64,000 nucleotides of DNA from Aselliscus stoliczkanus (taxonomy: Eukaryota; Chordata; Mammalia; Chiroptera; Hipposideridae): the NCBI GenBank assembly GCA_033961575.1, contig CM066728.1:109262852-109326851 (forward strand), in the 5' to 3' direction. The position numbers and the translations under genes are program-made. Of this stretch, positions 38,096-49,062 are shown in pieces. Every line of letters begins with the position of its first letter. Within the stretch, counting starts at the first letter, position 1. Under the pieces are notes generated by a model, which did no database searches, was not told where the DNA came from, and worked only from the letters and a program-made list of their open reading frames with translations.

Positions 38096-39424
38096 ACCAA
38101 ACAAAACCCCTGCAAAAATGGTTAGGTAATCAAGAATGCATTATAAAAAGTTTTTAGGACTTGCTAGAGGGCTCCACCTTAAACAAATGAGCTCTCGTTT
38201 GTATTACTAAATTCAGATGTCACAGGAAAGTGGAGGTATCTATCAGCAAGTCCAATCCTAAGGTGGCCCTGCACCCCAGAAGTGAGCCTCTAGCGGCGGC
38301 GTCTACTCCATTTCACTTATCGGACAGCTTGTGCCTGCGCCAGCAGCTCGGCACAGAGTTACGTGGCCCCTGTGATGGCCAAAGGGGCGTGAAGTGTCGT
38401 CAGTGAGGCTTATTTGCAAAACTATGTTTTCATCTGGTACTGAACATGTTTGCTCTGACATTGTCATTCGGGTTCCGACAATGAGCTGGAAAACAGTGTT
38501 TATGTGTTCCAAATGTCCCCAGGATTGGAGTGGCACTGCTGGGCCTGCGGACAAAGGAGAGCCTGTGACAACAGCCTCCTGTGGCGCTCAGACAAGACGC
38601 CCCTCGCGTTAGAAAGGCACCTCCGGCTGGACGTGCTCCCGACAACACTTGATGTCATCACCCCTCCATACATCCCAGCCTCCACACTGAAACCGGGCGC
38701 CTCCAAACCCTGAGAGTTAGAAGCGGTGGCGTCTAACAACGGGCTCTCCTGGGGACAAAAGGGACCTGGTGTGTGCCATTTGTAATGTCTGCTGACTCCC
38801 ACTCGTCCTGGGGGCCCCATTTAGAAACCTTGGGACTGTGCACATGAGTGGTGGTAGGTCCGGGCCGCAGAGGCCTGCATCGCCGATGCACTGTCCTTTC
38901 GGTTTGGGGGTTGGTGACAGAAATGAGAGAGACCATCTTTGCAGAAGTGACAGACAGACAAAAGCTTCAAAGCTGGCAGAGAATGTGGACACTTGATAGC
39001 TTTGTAGTTCTGGCTTCCATGTGGTGCGAGCAAAACAGCTCGTCATATTACTCTTGAGAGATGCTTTTCAAACACGAAAGACATTTGAGGCTCGATTTTG
39101 AGCTTTCCCTAAACCATCTGAAGAAAACCCCCATCTTAAAATTCCCATTCCAATGGGGGAGTGAACAGTGAGTGCTAATTATGCATCGACTATTCCAGAC
39201 ACAGACCAGAGCCATCACCAGCCAACGAGCACCCCAGGCTTCTGCACCTCTGTCCATCTGAGACTAACCAGGAGGCGGGGAGTCTCATCTCTGCCTATTC
39301 TGAGCCCTGCCCGTGACATGGTGCACGGACACAGACGCCAAACCAGGCCCGCCCGCCGGGGGTGGAGGGAGGGGCGTCAGGCCTGTGACATGCAGCATGT
39401 TCGCGCAACAAAAGAACATGCCTT
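38096..39424. other. Intergenic, nothing recognised
   Basis: No gene signal; overlapping chance open frames only. Confidence 0.5.
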
Positions 39425-39575
39425 CGTCTGATGGATCCGGAAAAGCCTCCTGAGGAAGTGACCCTGAGCTGACATCTCAAGAGTGAGCAGGGTTAACAGG
39501 AGCAAAGGGAGGCAGGCCCAGCGTGTTCCAAGGCCCTGAGGTGGAGGTTGTGTGATTCACTGGGGGCACTCAAAG
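39425..39575 (+). repeat. L2 fragment
   Basis: aagcctcctgaggaagtgac, cctgagctgacatctcaaga, gtgagcagggttaacaggag and cgtgttccaaggccctgagg follow the L2 order GAAGGCTTCCTGGAGGAGGTGAC onward. Confidence 0.7.
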
Positions 39576-41780
39576 GTCAGGTGCACAGAGAGTGAAGGTC
39601 AGAGACGGGGTGAGAAAACGCCACCCCAGGGACAGGCAGGCCTGGGAGCCCATGGCGCTCACAGAGGCCACGACTTAGCAGCATGGGCTCTACAGCTAAG
39701 CACGATTGACACTTTGGAGCAGCCACTGTTGACACGTCCCTAAGACATGTGGATGGACACACATCCACCCACAAGTGGACAGATCCCTAGTTTTTTGCCT
39801 CCTGTCCTTCCACTGTTCTGTCTGTCCCAGCGGTGCTGAAGAATCATCACCAAGTGCATGATCACGGCTACTTTCGTAAGTTTCTGTGTCTTCTTAAAAA
39901 AAAACACCTCATTAAATACAGGAAAGTACAAAACAATATAAAAACGATATGAAGGAAAGGTACCCAAGTGTTAACGTCTGCTAAACCATGGATGTCTGTG
40001 CCTCCATGCTTTGCTTTTAAATCCTTCAAAATGTAAAAATTATGATCCAGTTACTAGTAAATTTCTTCAATGAGCTCACAGAATTGTCTCAAGTCGTCTT
40101 GTACATGCTCTTCATCATCCCTTTGAGTTACCTGTCTCCAGTCTTAAATTTAGAAATACAAACATGACCTTGCTTCTTGCCCTGCAAAGTTCATGTTTGG
40201 GTAATTATGTCATAGGTACAGGAGTTATTTGCTTGAGACCAAAATTAGGCTCTAACTAAAGGCAACGAGGAATTTAACCGGCCAAGCGATCTAACTGCAT
40301 TTCAAAGTCACGTCCATACTCAACAGTCAGAGTCCTGGGGGGGTACATTTTCCCACTAACTTTATCTGAAGGCAGACCTAGTTCACGCTCTTTCGTATAA
40401 ATCACCTTGAGAATGACCACGGCCAATATGCCATTTTGTTTTTATTAAAAATAAACATTTGAAGATATACTACATGTAAAATATCTCAGATGCTGTCCAC
40501 ATTGTTACGAATGTTGACTTAGGCCTGAGTCGGGGTTGGTGCCAGCTGTTTATCTGCCTAGGAACAAAGTCTTTGTAGCACTGAAGTATATAAAAACAAG
40601 TGAGGCTCTAATTAAAGGAATTTTTAAACCTTTCCTTTGCATAGAAGGGTTCTGGTTCCTACCAAATGCTGAGCTCACATGACTCGGGGCTCCCTTGGCC
40701 AAGATGACGGTGGAGAACTCTGGAGATAAAACACCAAGAAACAGAGGTGAGGTCAGAGCTGTGTGAGCTCAGGAGGTGGCAGACGGGTTGGGCTGGAGCA
40801 GGGGCCCCGGGCGCCCTGTGGGAGGATAAAGCAGAAGAGGAACTGTGGGGGTTCGGCTGGTGTCTATCTCCCAGCCTTTGTGTTGAGATAGTGTCAGCCC
40901 CCAGAACTGCAGCAACTCAGATCTCCGGTCCAGACGCCACAGGAGAAACTTCTGGGGGCTCCAAGCCCTCTGTGCTTGGGAGGGGCTGAGAAGGGTAAGG
41001 AGACTGACAAGCTTCAGGCCGTAGCTTGCCCATGTCCCTGGGGCTGGCGGGGTCCAGTCTCGGAGTGTCTCCCCAGTGCTGCTTCTCCCAGCAGGTTGGT
41101 GGGTGAAGCCCCAGCTGAGGCAGAGTTGAGGGGTGGGGCAGGGGCTGTATTTCCTGGGGCTGAGTCCTTGTGCACCAGGCCTCCATCCCCAGGCCTTCCT
41201 CCACAGCTGGGCTGACAGAGCAGCCAATACCCCAGAGGGAAAAAACTTGAGGCCAAAGTGTTAGAGGTTCTGACCGCACTCCATAACATGACTTCTCGGT
41301 ATATTCTCTCAACCAGCTGGGAAGAGCGCCGAGGGAAGGAGACGCGGACACCCTCATGACTTGGGGGACGGGCCGTGAGCCCCACCCAGGGTCCTGCTCC
41401 CCATTTCTTCAGCTGTCCCTTGTGCACAGTGGCCTGCAGTCACCGTTCTCCTGGGCTTCTCCACGCTGTCCCGCCCCTGTGCCAACGTCTCTGACCACGT
41501 CCATGGTGCAGAATCTGCACTCATTCCCCAGAACATGGGACGGGGGAAATAAACACCACTCTTTAAATGCTCTACAAACCGGTATTTTTACTCATTCACT
41601 AGTACAAGTCCGAATTACTGAAAAATCAAAAACCAAGTGATTTTATCTTAGCCAGAAATGGTCCCACTTTTTTGTTTCTTTGTCTGTTAAGTTGGATAAG
41701 TTCACCCTTGCAAATGTGGGAAAAAAATATGTTGGCAAAAGATTAAAAGTGCAAATAGCATTAAGTCTCCCCCACGACCA

Positions 41781-41783
<3 letters not shown>
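39576..41783. other. Intergenic; regulatory-like cluster at 40543-40576
   Basis: No gene. At 40543-40576 an E-box (CAGCTG), a GATA-type TTATCT and the perfect inverted repeat ACAAAG-T-CTTTGT occur within 34 bases. The region 40690-41230 begins ccaagatgacggtggagaac, which resembles the start of an L1 5' UTR, but the rest is not diagnostic. Confidence 0.4.
40564..40576. promoter_or_regulatory. SOX/TCF-type palindrome ACAAAGTCTTTGT
   Basis: A perfect 6-1-6 inverted repeat of the HMG-box core ACAAAG, the geometry bound by paired SOX proteins. It could be a chance match; function is inferred. Confidence 0.3.

Positions 41784-41849
<66 letters not shown>
41784..41849 (+). repeat. (AT)n microsatellite
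   Basis: Sixty-six bases of pure AT dinucleotide, able to extrude a cruciform. Confidence 0.98.
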
Positions 41850-41852
<3 letters not shown>

Positions 41853-41936
41853 AGTCACAATAACTCAAGTCTTGGCTTTCTTGTGTTTTTTTCACCCTCT
41901 GGAACACTTTCATTGATTCCAAAAATAGCTTCCCTG

Positions 41937-41998
41937 GAATAAGAAATCAGTTACTAAATTCCAAAATCAGTTACTAAATAAGAAATCAGTTACTAAAC
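41937..41998 (+). repeat. Three-copy short tandem repeat with core atcagttactaaa
   Basis: Three copies of atcagttactaaa separated by 9-10 bases of A/T-rich sequence. Confidence 0.85.
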
Positions 41999-43129
41999 CC
42001 TCAAAACCTCCAAGTTCTTACCAAGATCTGGCCCGTGCTCCACATGGGAAAGCTCGCTCGCCCTAGACACTGTGTGAGAGTGGACGCAGGGATTCTCACA
42101 ACCACCAGAACAGGCTGCTTTCCAGAAGCTGCCCCACCCAGTCGAGAGAGAAGACTGTCATCCACGAGCACAGCAGCAGCTGGTGGGACACCTGCATTAC
42201 CGCCACGAGCTTTGGGAGTGAAAAAGTGGGCTGGAACACTTCCGACTGAAATAGTAGGGAGATTTTAAGACGCAGTGTCCGTTGTACTAAGCCAAATGTG
42301 AGAGACAGACGGAGAGGACTCATTTTCCTCCAATTGGGTGGCAGGTGCAAAGGGACGGAGCCCGCATCTCGGCCGCTGGGAGGCCCACCGCACCCCACGC
42401 CCGCCCGCCTCCCGGTGCCTCCCGCATGGCACTCCGCCAGCACGTCCCTGCCTCTTCCCTTCTCTCAGAGGAGTGAGTGCACCCAGTGTGTGTACTAGAG
42501 GCCGTGAGAAGCTGGGGGAGAACAGTAAAATTCGGCTCCTTTCTCGCATCTAAGGAGATTTCCACCCATTTCCTGCCTTAAGTAAGTGACTGAGGATTAT
42601 AAGGTCAAGGCCACTCCATTTTCCCCAATGTAGTCATAAACCCAGGGGAACAGTACAAAATGTAGTCACAAGCCTTAACTATGGTTTTCAAAAACACTCA
42701 CGTTATTTTTTTCAAAAGGCAAGATTAAGCTTGAGCAGGAAATGCGACCCCGAGTTTGTGGGGCGGCCCTTGTGTACCGTGGGGGGCACACCCATAAACA
42801 CTGTGAGTCCCAACAGTGTAACTCATCTGCTGCTGGCACCCCGTCCCGCTCACCGCTCAGGGCAGGAAGACTGTGAATGAGCCCCGGCAAACCCCATACC
42901 GACTCCACCTGTCCATCTCTCAGGTAACACACCTGTGGCCACGTGTGTACTTAAAACCAAACAGCTCAATTAAATCTCAATGCCATGATCATGATTCATT
43001 CCTCACACGGTGTCAAAGCCAGATTGCTTGTGGGCCCATTTCCTGTCTTCCTCCTGAAAGTGCAGATCACTATTTCAAAGGTCTGGTGAAACAAATTCAA
43101 ATTCATACCATTTCCTAAAAATTAGAGAA
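41999..43129. other. Intergenic, nothing recognised
   Basis: No gene. Segment 42300-42470 is CpG-containing and GC-rich but short. Confidence 0.5.
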
Positions 43130-43860
43130 AAATGCAAGGATCTTCCGAGCAGCTTTAAAAGAGCCCCAAACTAGAAACAACCCAAAGGTACATCAAGATG
43201 AAAGGATAATTCTATTCTGGTTTATTCAGACAATGGAATCTGAGCGTGTCTTAGGGGCCGCTACGATGGAGTACCACAGACCCGGTGGCTCAAACATTTA
43301 TTTCTCACGGTTCCTGAGGCTGGAAGTCCCAGATCGAGGCGTCAGCAGGTCCAGTGTCTGGAGAGGACCCACTTTCTGGTTCGCGGATGGCCTCCTTCCC
43401 ATTGTGTCCTCACGTGGCGGAGAGCAGAGAAAGCAGCTCTGGTCTCCTCACCACCTAATCAAGGCCCTAATCTCATTCGTGGGGATCCGCCCTCATAACC
43501 AAATCACCTCCCAAAGGCTCCTCCTCCTGCCACCACAATGGGAATGTAGGATTCAACATACGAATATCGAATATCGGGGGACACGAGCATTCCATGTACA
43601 GCACACGGTGATGAAAAAGATGGCTGTAACAACATGGGTGAATCTCAAAGACCTGGTTAAGTGAAAGAAGCCGTATATATACACACCCACGGGGTGTGGA
43701 GCACAGCATAGGGAACAGAGGCAATGGTATTGTAACAGCCATATGCCATGCGTAGGGGTAGCAGATTGGGGGAGGGGAGTTATCACTCTTGAGGGGTGTA
43801 AATGTCTAACTATTAGATTGTACACCTGGAAATAAAAATTTAAAACAAGCAAAGCAAGTT
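43130..43860 (+). repeat. L1 3' end interrupted by another dispersed repeat
   Basis: Left L1 part: aactagaaacaacccaaagg, catcaagatgaaaggataat and cagacaatggaatctgagc. Right L1 part: acaacatgggtgaatctcaa, ggttaagtgaaagaagccgt, then the younger L1 3' end agattgggggaggggagtta, gtaaatgtctaactattaga and tgtacacctggaaataaaaa. A different repeat lies between them at about 43250-43610. Confidence 0.75.
43250..43610 (+). repeat. Dispersed repeat nested inside L1 3' end, family not assigned
   Basis: gagtaccacagacccggtgg, tttatttctcacggttcctg, aggctggaagtcccagatcg, tgtcctcacgtggcggagag, gccctaatctcattcgtggg and aaatcacctcccaaaggctc match a very common mammalian repeat. I know the text but not the family name with certainty. 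Confidence 0.75.
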
Positions 43861-44424
43861 TTCGAATAACATTGTTTTGTTCAACATCATTTTGTCCTAA
43901 CATTGGTGAGATGCCCTAGGAACTTAACTCTGGTTGACATCAGTCAGCCTAGGGTGACACTGGTTTCACCAGCCATCATGTGCCGCAGTTTTGAGAACCA
44001 GCCATGACGGGAAGTGAGGACGTAACCATCTGAGGAGGAATCCCGGGGAGCTGGCAATCTCCGCGTCTTGCTCTGGCTAGTGGTAAGTTACAGTACGTGG
44101 AATTTGATGGGGCTGCACCCTTGGCGACCAGGGAAATAGGAAACAATAAATAAATGTGCCCAGCAGGAATTCAGAGATCTCCCTTAGGCGTCTTGCTGGA
44201 TGCAGGTATACCACAGCCAAAATTATAAAGCCACTGGGGGCAGATGTTGTGGTCTCGAGCACTGTTAGGAATCCCACAGCATTTGAACCCCAGGATCATA
44301 AGACACTGGGACGAGGAGGTGAGGGAGATCATTTAAGCCAGGCTCCTCAGTTTACAAACTCAGAAGTGAGGGCTCCGAGGCCTCTGGATGGATACATGTT
44401 ACCTGGGGAAGTGACGCCTTCAGT
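43861..44424. other. Intergenic, nothing recognised
   Basis: No gene or clear repeat. Confidence 0.5.
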
Positions 44425-44545
44425 CAGCAGAGCTCAGCCCTGGCTGCACATCAGAGATGCTCAGAGAGCTTTCAGACATTGGCACCCAGGCTGCACCCCA
44501 CCCCAACTAACTCCTCATCTCTGGAACCAGGCCCAGCAGCAAAAG
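44425..44545 (+). repeat. hAT-Charlie MITE fragment (MER5-like)
   Basis: agctcagccctggctgcaca, gctcagagagctttcagaca and acccaggctgcaccccaccc correspond to MER5-type text TCAACCCTGGCTGCACATTA onward. Confidence 0.6.
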
Positions 44546-46304
44546 TGTGCGAGCTAGCTGCCCAGGTCAGTGTGATGTGCGACCAGGGTGGAACAAGGAC
44601 CGCTTGGCTTTCTCACAGCACTGATATCTTAACTGAAATTCCTTTATGATCAGTCTGCCCAGCAACTCACAGAGCCCTGAAGCACCGGGGCTGAGAGGTA
44701 AGTTTTGTTGAGGACCGGGGCATGTGGGGAGAGGAGGCGCCCCATGTGCAGGCCCTGCCCCCAGTGCCACCCCACTTTGCCTGCAGCTGTGGACACCAGC
44801 TTTCCTAGAGCAGGAAGAAAGCGCCTCTGTTCCGCGTACACAATTTTCTGTGGCTTCCTCCAGCTCACACCCAGTGTGGTGCAGTTACATAACCCAGCGA
44901 GCTGTGTTCTTAAAGTTCAAAGTCAAGATGGATCTGGCACAGCAGGAAACTGAGGATAAATTTAGCCAAGCTCATAGCTCTCCCAGCAGAGGCAGGCTCC
45001 GACTGGCTCATGCTGTGCTTCCCAGCACATGTATTCCCCGGCTGGAGATTCACACCCAAATATCTGACTTCAGCCAAAAAGAAGTTAGTCAGTGTCTGGG
45101 CCATTTCCTCCACTCCCGGGAAGGAAAGAGTGGGAGTTGTCACTACGCACCGTCTTTGGGTTTCTCTACCCCTCGTGATTCCCCGGGGCTGGGGATCCTG
45201 GGAGGGACCAGTGGGCTGGACCTTGGCAGGATCCTCACCCCGGATGGTACTGGGCACTCTGCCATGACATCCTTTGGAGTCTGGTCCCTGGGCTGGGCTG
45301 GAGACCCCTTGGGGACCCCACTCCTGCACAGCCTCCCTGCACTTGGGGTCCTGCAAGCACCCCTACTGCTCCAGGGACCCCACAGCCGCGGGTGGCCTGA
45401 AGGGCTCCCAAGGCCCTCCTGTGGCGCCGGGGGGAGCAGCGCCTGGAGGAGCTGCCCGGCGCCCTCGGGCTCACCCTCGCTCCCGGGCCAGGCCACCTGG
45501 ATAAACTGGTTCCAGCGGCTTAAGCAGGCGCAGTTAGCAGCCCAACGATGCTGACGCTGAGAGCAACTGCAGAAGGAAGACGCACGAACTCAATAACAGA
45601 GACACGGCTGCTTTCCACCTGGAGCCCGTGAAGCAGCAGGAGCCTCAAGAAGGCAGGCCGCTGGCTGGCTCACAGGCGCGCTCCGGCGGGGCAGCCAGCT
45701 GCCGGACGGGATCCCGGTCCCTGCTGCCCCCTCCATGTCCCTTACCTTGCACGGCGTAGGTCATTAGAATTAACGAACACGTGCAGCCCTGCCTCACCTT
45801 ACGCTGAAATTTGTTTCAAGTCTTTATTCAGAGAGACTAATTTCAGCTTCATCTCCGGTCTCCTTGTCCGGCTGCCTCATGAATAAAAACCTGTGGCCTC
45901 AGCGTCTGGATTCTCTGTATGCAATGGACAAAGGACCTGCCCACACCGGTCAGCAGTGCGGCCATTTCTCTGCAGTCCTGTCCCCTGAAGGCATCAGGGG
46001 AGGAAGGCTGGGCGGCTTTCCTGCTCTTGCCCCAGCAAAGCCAGCCCGTGGGGGCGGGGGCAGTTAGAAAAACTGAGGCCTGCTGAGTGCCAGACGAACA
46101 GAAAGACGAGCTCTCTCATCCTCAGGGATCTTCCAAACCTCCCCCATTTCTCATCCCCACCATGCCTCCGTCTCCCACTCCCGCACAAAGCTCACTCCCC
46201 AAGGAGAGACATATGATCCCTCGTACATGCCCCTCCCGTCTCAGAGCCCCCTGAAACCCGCCTACGGGGCCAGGTGGGTTGGGAGTGATGAATAAAAGCT
46301 ACCC
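44546..46304. other. Intergenic, GC-rich, no gene called
   Basis: Contains the longest open frame of the desert (44724-45554 plus, 276 codons) with overlapping frames on the other strand. The protein is low-complexity, has no recognised domain, and the frame is explained by high GC. I do not call it. Confidence 0.5.
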
Positions 46305-46990
46305 TTCCAGGAGAGGCCCAAGATGACGGGGCAGATAAACACGGTGCCTGCCTCCTTCCATGAACACACTGAAATTACAACTAAATTACAGAACAATCCA
46401 CCTGGAGAACCAACTGATGTCTAGCCAAACAGAAGTCCTCCAACTAAACATTCAATGAACAAGCCACGTTGAAACAGGTAGGAGGTGCAGAGACATGGAA
46501 CAGGCCCACACCTGCGTGTGGTGGAGGGAAGCCAGGAAGGGTGTCTCGGCCGCATTGATTTCCCGGGAGGAGCGAGGCTCCCGGCCCAGAGCACGGGCTG
46601 TGAAAACCAGCGGGCGTCCCGACCAGGCCGGTGGGACCGAAGGCAACCCAGACATCGTCTTCAACAGCCTGCACACAGGCTCACTGGCCTGAAGCACTCA
46701 CCTTGGCTCCAGCGGAGACCAGGGACTCACATGAGCTGTGTGACTGCGGGGGGGAGCTCTGGAGAAGGGAGGACAGCGGGCGTTTCCCCTGTGAGGGGTC
46801 CTGCTCCCCGGCGGCCGGCAGGCGGGCGCCACCTTTCCTGTGTGGAGCCCGCCCCTACGCTTATTACCTGAATCTGAATCTCATGGGCCTGGGAACTCAG
46901 CTGGTAGCATGCGCACCGCTGGAGGCACTTTCTCCGCTATCAGCCGGCCCCATCCACATCGCGCTCTTTCTCGGAAAACTATCCGAGTCA
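46305..46990 (+). repeat. L1 5' UTR-like fragment
   Basis: Begins aggagaggcccaagatgacg and continues gaacacactgaaattacaac, taaattacagaacaatccac, then GC-rich text with caacccagacatcgtcttca and agctggtagcatgcgcaccg. This is the typical layout of laurasiatherian L1 5' UTRs, which start with a CAAGATGGCGG-like motif. No ORF1 follows. Confidence 0.6.
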
Positions 46991-47270
46991 GGCAGGCCCC
47001 AGGCCTGCCTCCACACTGCCAAGGCCCTTCATCCCAGAGCAGCCCTCTTACCTCCCCCGGGGATACCCCTCGGCTCGCTCCGGCTCTTACCTCACACTTA
47101 GCATGGCCAAAGTAAGCTCATTATGTCCCCAGAAATTCTGAAACTGCTTCCTCTTAGAGTCCCCTTGCTAAGACCCACTGAATCTATCAACTCAATGGGT
47201 CTGACACATGTGCATGCACACACACACACGACAAAGGCTGCCCAAAGCAGGGGGTGCCATACAGTTGTTA
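46991..47270. other. Spacer before mariner MITE
   Basis: Mixed sequence with a small (CA)n at 47218-47228; nothing else seen. Confidence 0.5.
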
Positions 47271-47333
47271 TTGGGTTGTCGGAAAAGTCATGACGTATTT
47301 TTTCTATGCGTCATGACTTTTCCGACAACCTAA
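47271..47333. mobile_element. Mariner-type MITE, 63-bp near-perfect palindrome
   Basis: Left end ttgggttgtcggaaaagtca plus tgacg; the right end reads, reversed, ttaggttgtcggaaaagtca plus tgacg. The 25-bp terminal repeats differ at one base and are separated by about 13 bases. TA dinucleotides flank it on both sides (47269-47270 and 47334-47335). The TTRGGTTG start, TA target and size match mariner-derived MITEs such as human MADE1. The near identity of the arms suggests a young element. Confidence 0.9.
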
Positions 47334-47575
47334 TATATAAAGGGCCAAATCGTAAATATCCGAAGGTTTGCAGGCCATTCCGTACCTGTCACAACTATCA
47401 ACTCCACCACTATAGCTGGCAAATGGCCCTAGAAAACATGTAAACAAATGAATTGGCTGCATTCTAATAAAACTTTATAGAACTTATAAAAACAGGTACA
47501 AGAATAAAGTAATAAAAATAGGCACAAGAATAAACTGGACCAGCGGGCCAGTTTACTGAGTCATGCCCAAAAATA
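47334..47575 (+). repeat. hAT-type MER element fragment
   Basis: agggccaaatcgtaaatatc, gtttgcaggccattccgtac, ctgtcacaactatcaactcc, aatgaattggctgcattcta and ataaaactttatagaactta follow the well-known mammalian hAT MITE text (TTTGCGGGCCATACGGTCTC onward). It contains local duplications of aagaataaa units. The mariner MITE lies at its left edge. Confidence 0.7.
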
Positions 47576-49001
47576 AACCAGTGGTTCTCAGCAGTTATCT
47601 AGGCATGTTGGAATTCTAGGTGGTTTTAATACTCCTTATATTGCTCTGTATTCTCCAAGTGTGCGATTATGAACATGCATATCATATTTATAATCAGAGA
47701 AAGGGTTTAAGTTCATGCCAGTCATGAGAGGGTGATGCCTTGATCAGCTCTATTGATGGAGGTTTGCTCCCCAGTGGGGAGAAAGGTCCTTGGGAACCCC
47801 TATTTACAAGGAGCCTGGAATTAAACAGTTCTTACTGGGCTTGCTTGAGGCTCCAACAGAAAGATTGGTATTTATTTTACTTCTTGCCCTTAATGTGTGC
47901 AGGCACTTGGGTGCATGTACACACGCACACACAGTGATTTTCTTGGAGAACTAGATGAAACTCACTTCTAGCACACTGTCCTCAGATGACTTCCTCATCT
48001 CACTGGCAGTGTATAAGTCAAAGAAAACAGTTTTATTGTTTCATTCCATACTCAATAAGAATGGGAAAACGAGATGAGCTGCAGTGTGTTTTCTCGTTTC
48101 CGTGGTCTGTTCTGCCCACAGCACTGACTAAAGCATTGCTTTATTCAGTTCACTGGGACCCTGGGAGGCGGGGCCTGAGATTACCAGCAGGTGTGTGAGG
48201 CGAGGCCGAGCAGGTGCCTGCAGGCACAGGGTGGGTCCCTGCTCAGCGGCCAGGCTCTGCTCCCCGCCGCTCCCCAGGACACCTGAATGCCCTCTTCCCT
48301 CAGCCCCGCAGCACCACCGGTGGGCAGGGGAGGGGTGCGGGCCGCCCAGGCTTGCCGAGTGAACAGCCCATGAACGAGGCTATTGGCGGCGTCACTGTGT
48401 AGAGGCTGTAAGCATGTCCCAGGGGCCCCTTCACAAATCACTGCAAAGGTGGTAAGTGCTCAGGGTGGTGCCTGCGCATAAAGGTTTGCCTGGTCCCAGC
48501 CGGCTGCATGGTCCAGCTCGCGTGGGGCGTCGCCGTGCCCTCTATGGCGCCAAGGACAGGCTGTGCTGTGGGGCCGAAAGCCTCTGCTCGGAGGCCTGAG
48601 CCCCCAGGTACGGAGCATCTTTTCCCAGCTGCCGAGGGGCGCTAACCTCTCCTCCCTTCTCCCAGTCGGAGCCTCTGTAACCTCCTCGAATCAGTAACCA
48701 TCAGGCGCCCTCAGTTCTTCATTTACGTCAAGAAGAGAAAGGTTAAGTCAGGATGAAAAGGTTAAACTGGAAGGATTAAAAGCGTCCCTGCCATTTTCTA
48801 GGTCAGATGGCTTTGGTACCTTGTCAAACAGAAATATAACTGAGAATTGTTTCAGGGAAAGTGGAATTATAAGAAGCTAGAATCAACAGGCCCCATCACA
48901 AGCCCCTGGGCGATTGCTTGATACATATGCTCACCATTAAGTCCAACTTCGAACTTTCCAGTGTGTGTGCACGTGACTAGAGCCACGCGTGCACAGAGGC
49001 A
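47576..49001. other. Intergenic, nothing recognised
   Basis: No gene signal. GC-rich around 48160-48680. Confidence 0.5.
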
Positions 49002-49062
49002 GGTGTGCACACAAACACACATACACACACACACACACACACTCTCTCACACACACACACAC
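49002..49062 (+). repeat. (CA)n microsatellite with CT interruption
   Basis: About 60 bases of CA repeats with a ctctctc interruption. Confidence 0.96.

Noticed and set aside
40690..41230. Possible second L1 5' UTR starting ccaagatgacggtggagaac
   Set aside because: Only the first few dozen bases resemble an L1 start; the rest is not diagnostic, so it is not listed as a repeat.
44724..45554. 276-codon open frame, longest in the intergenic region
   Set aside because: GC-rich sequence with overlapping frames of similar length on the opposite strand; the product is low-complexity with no domain, and no splice or promoter context supports it.
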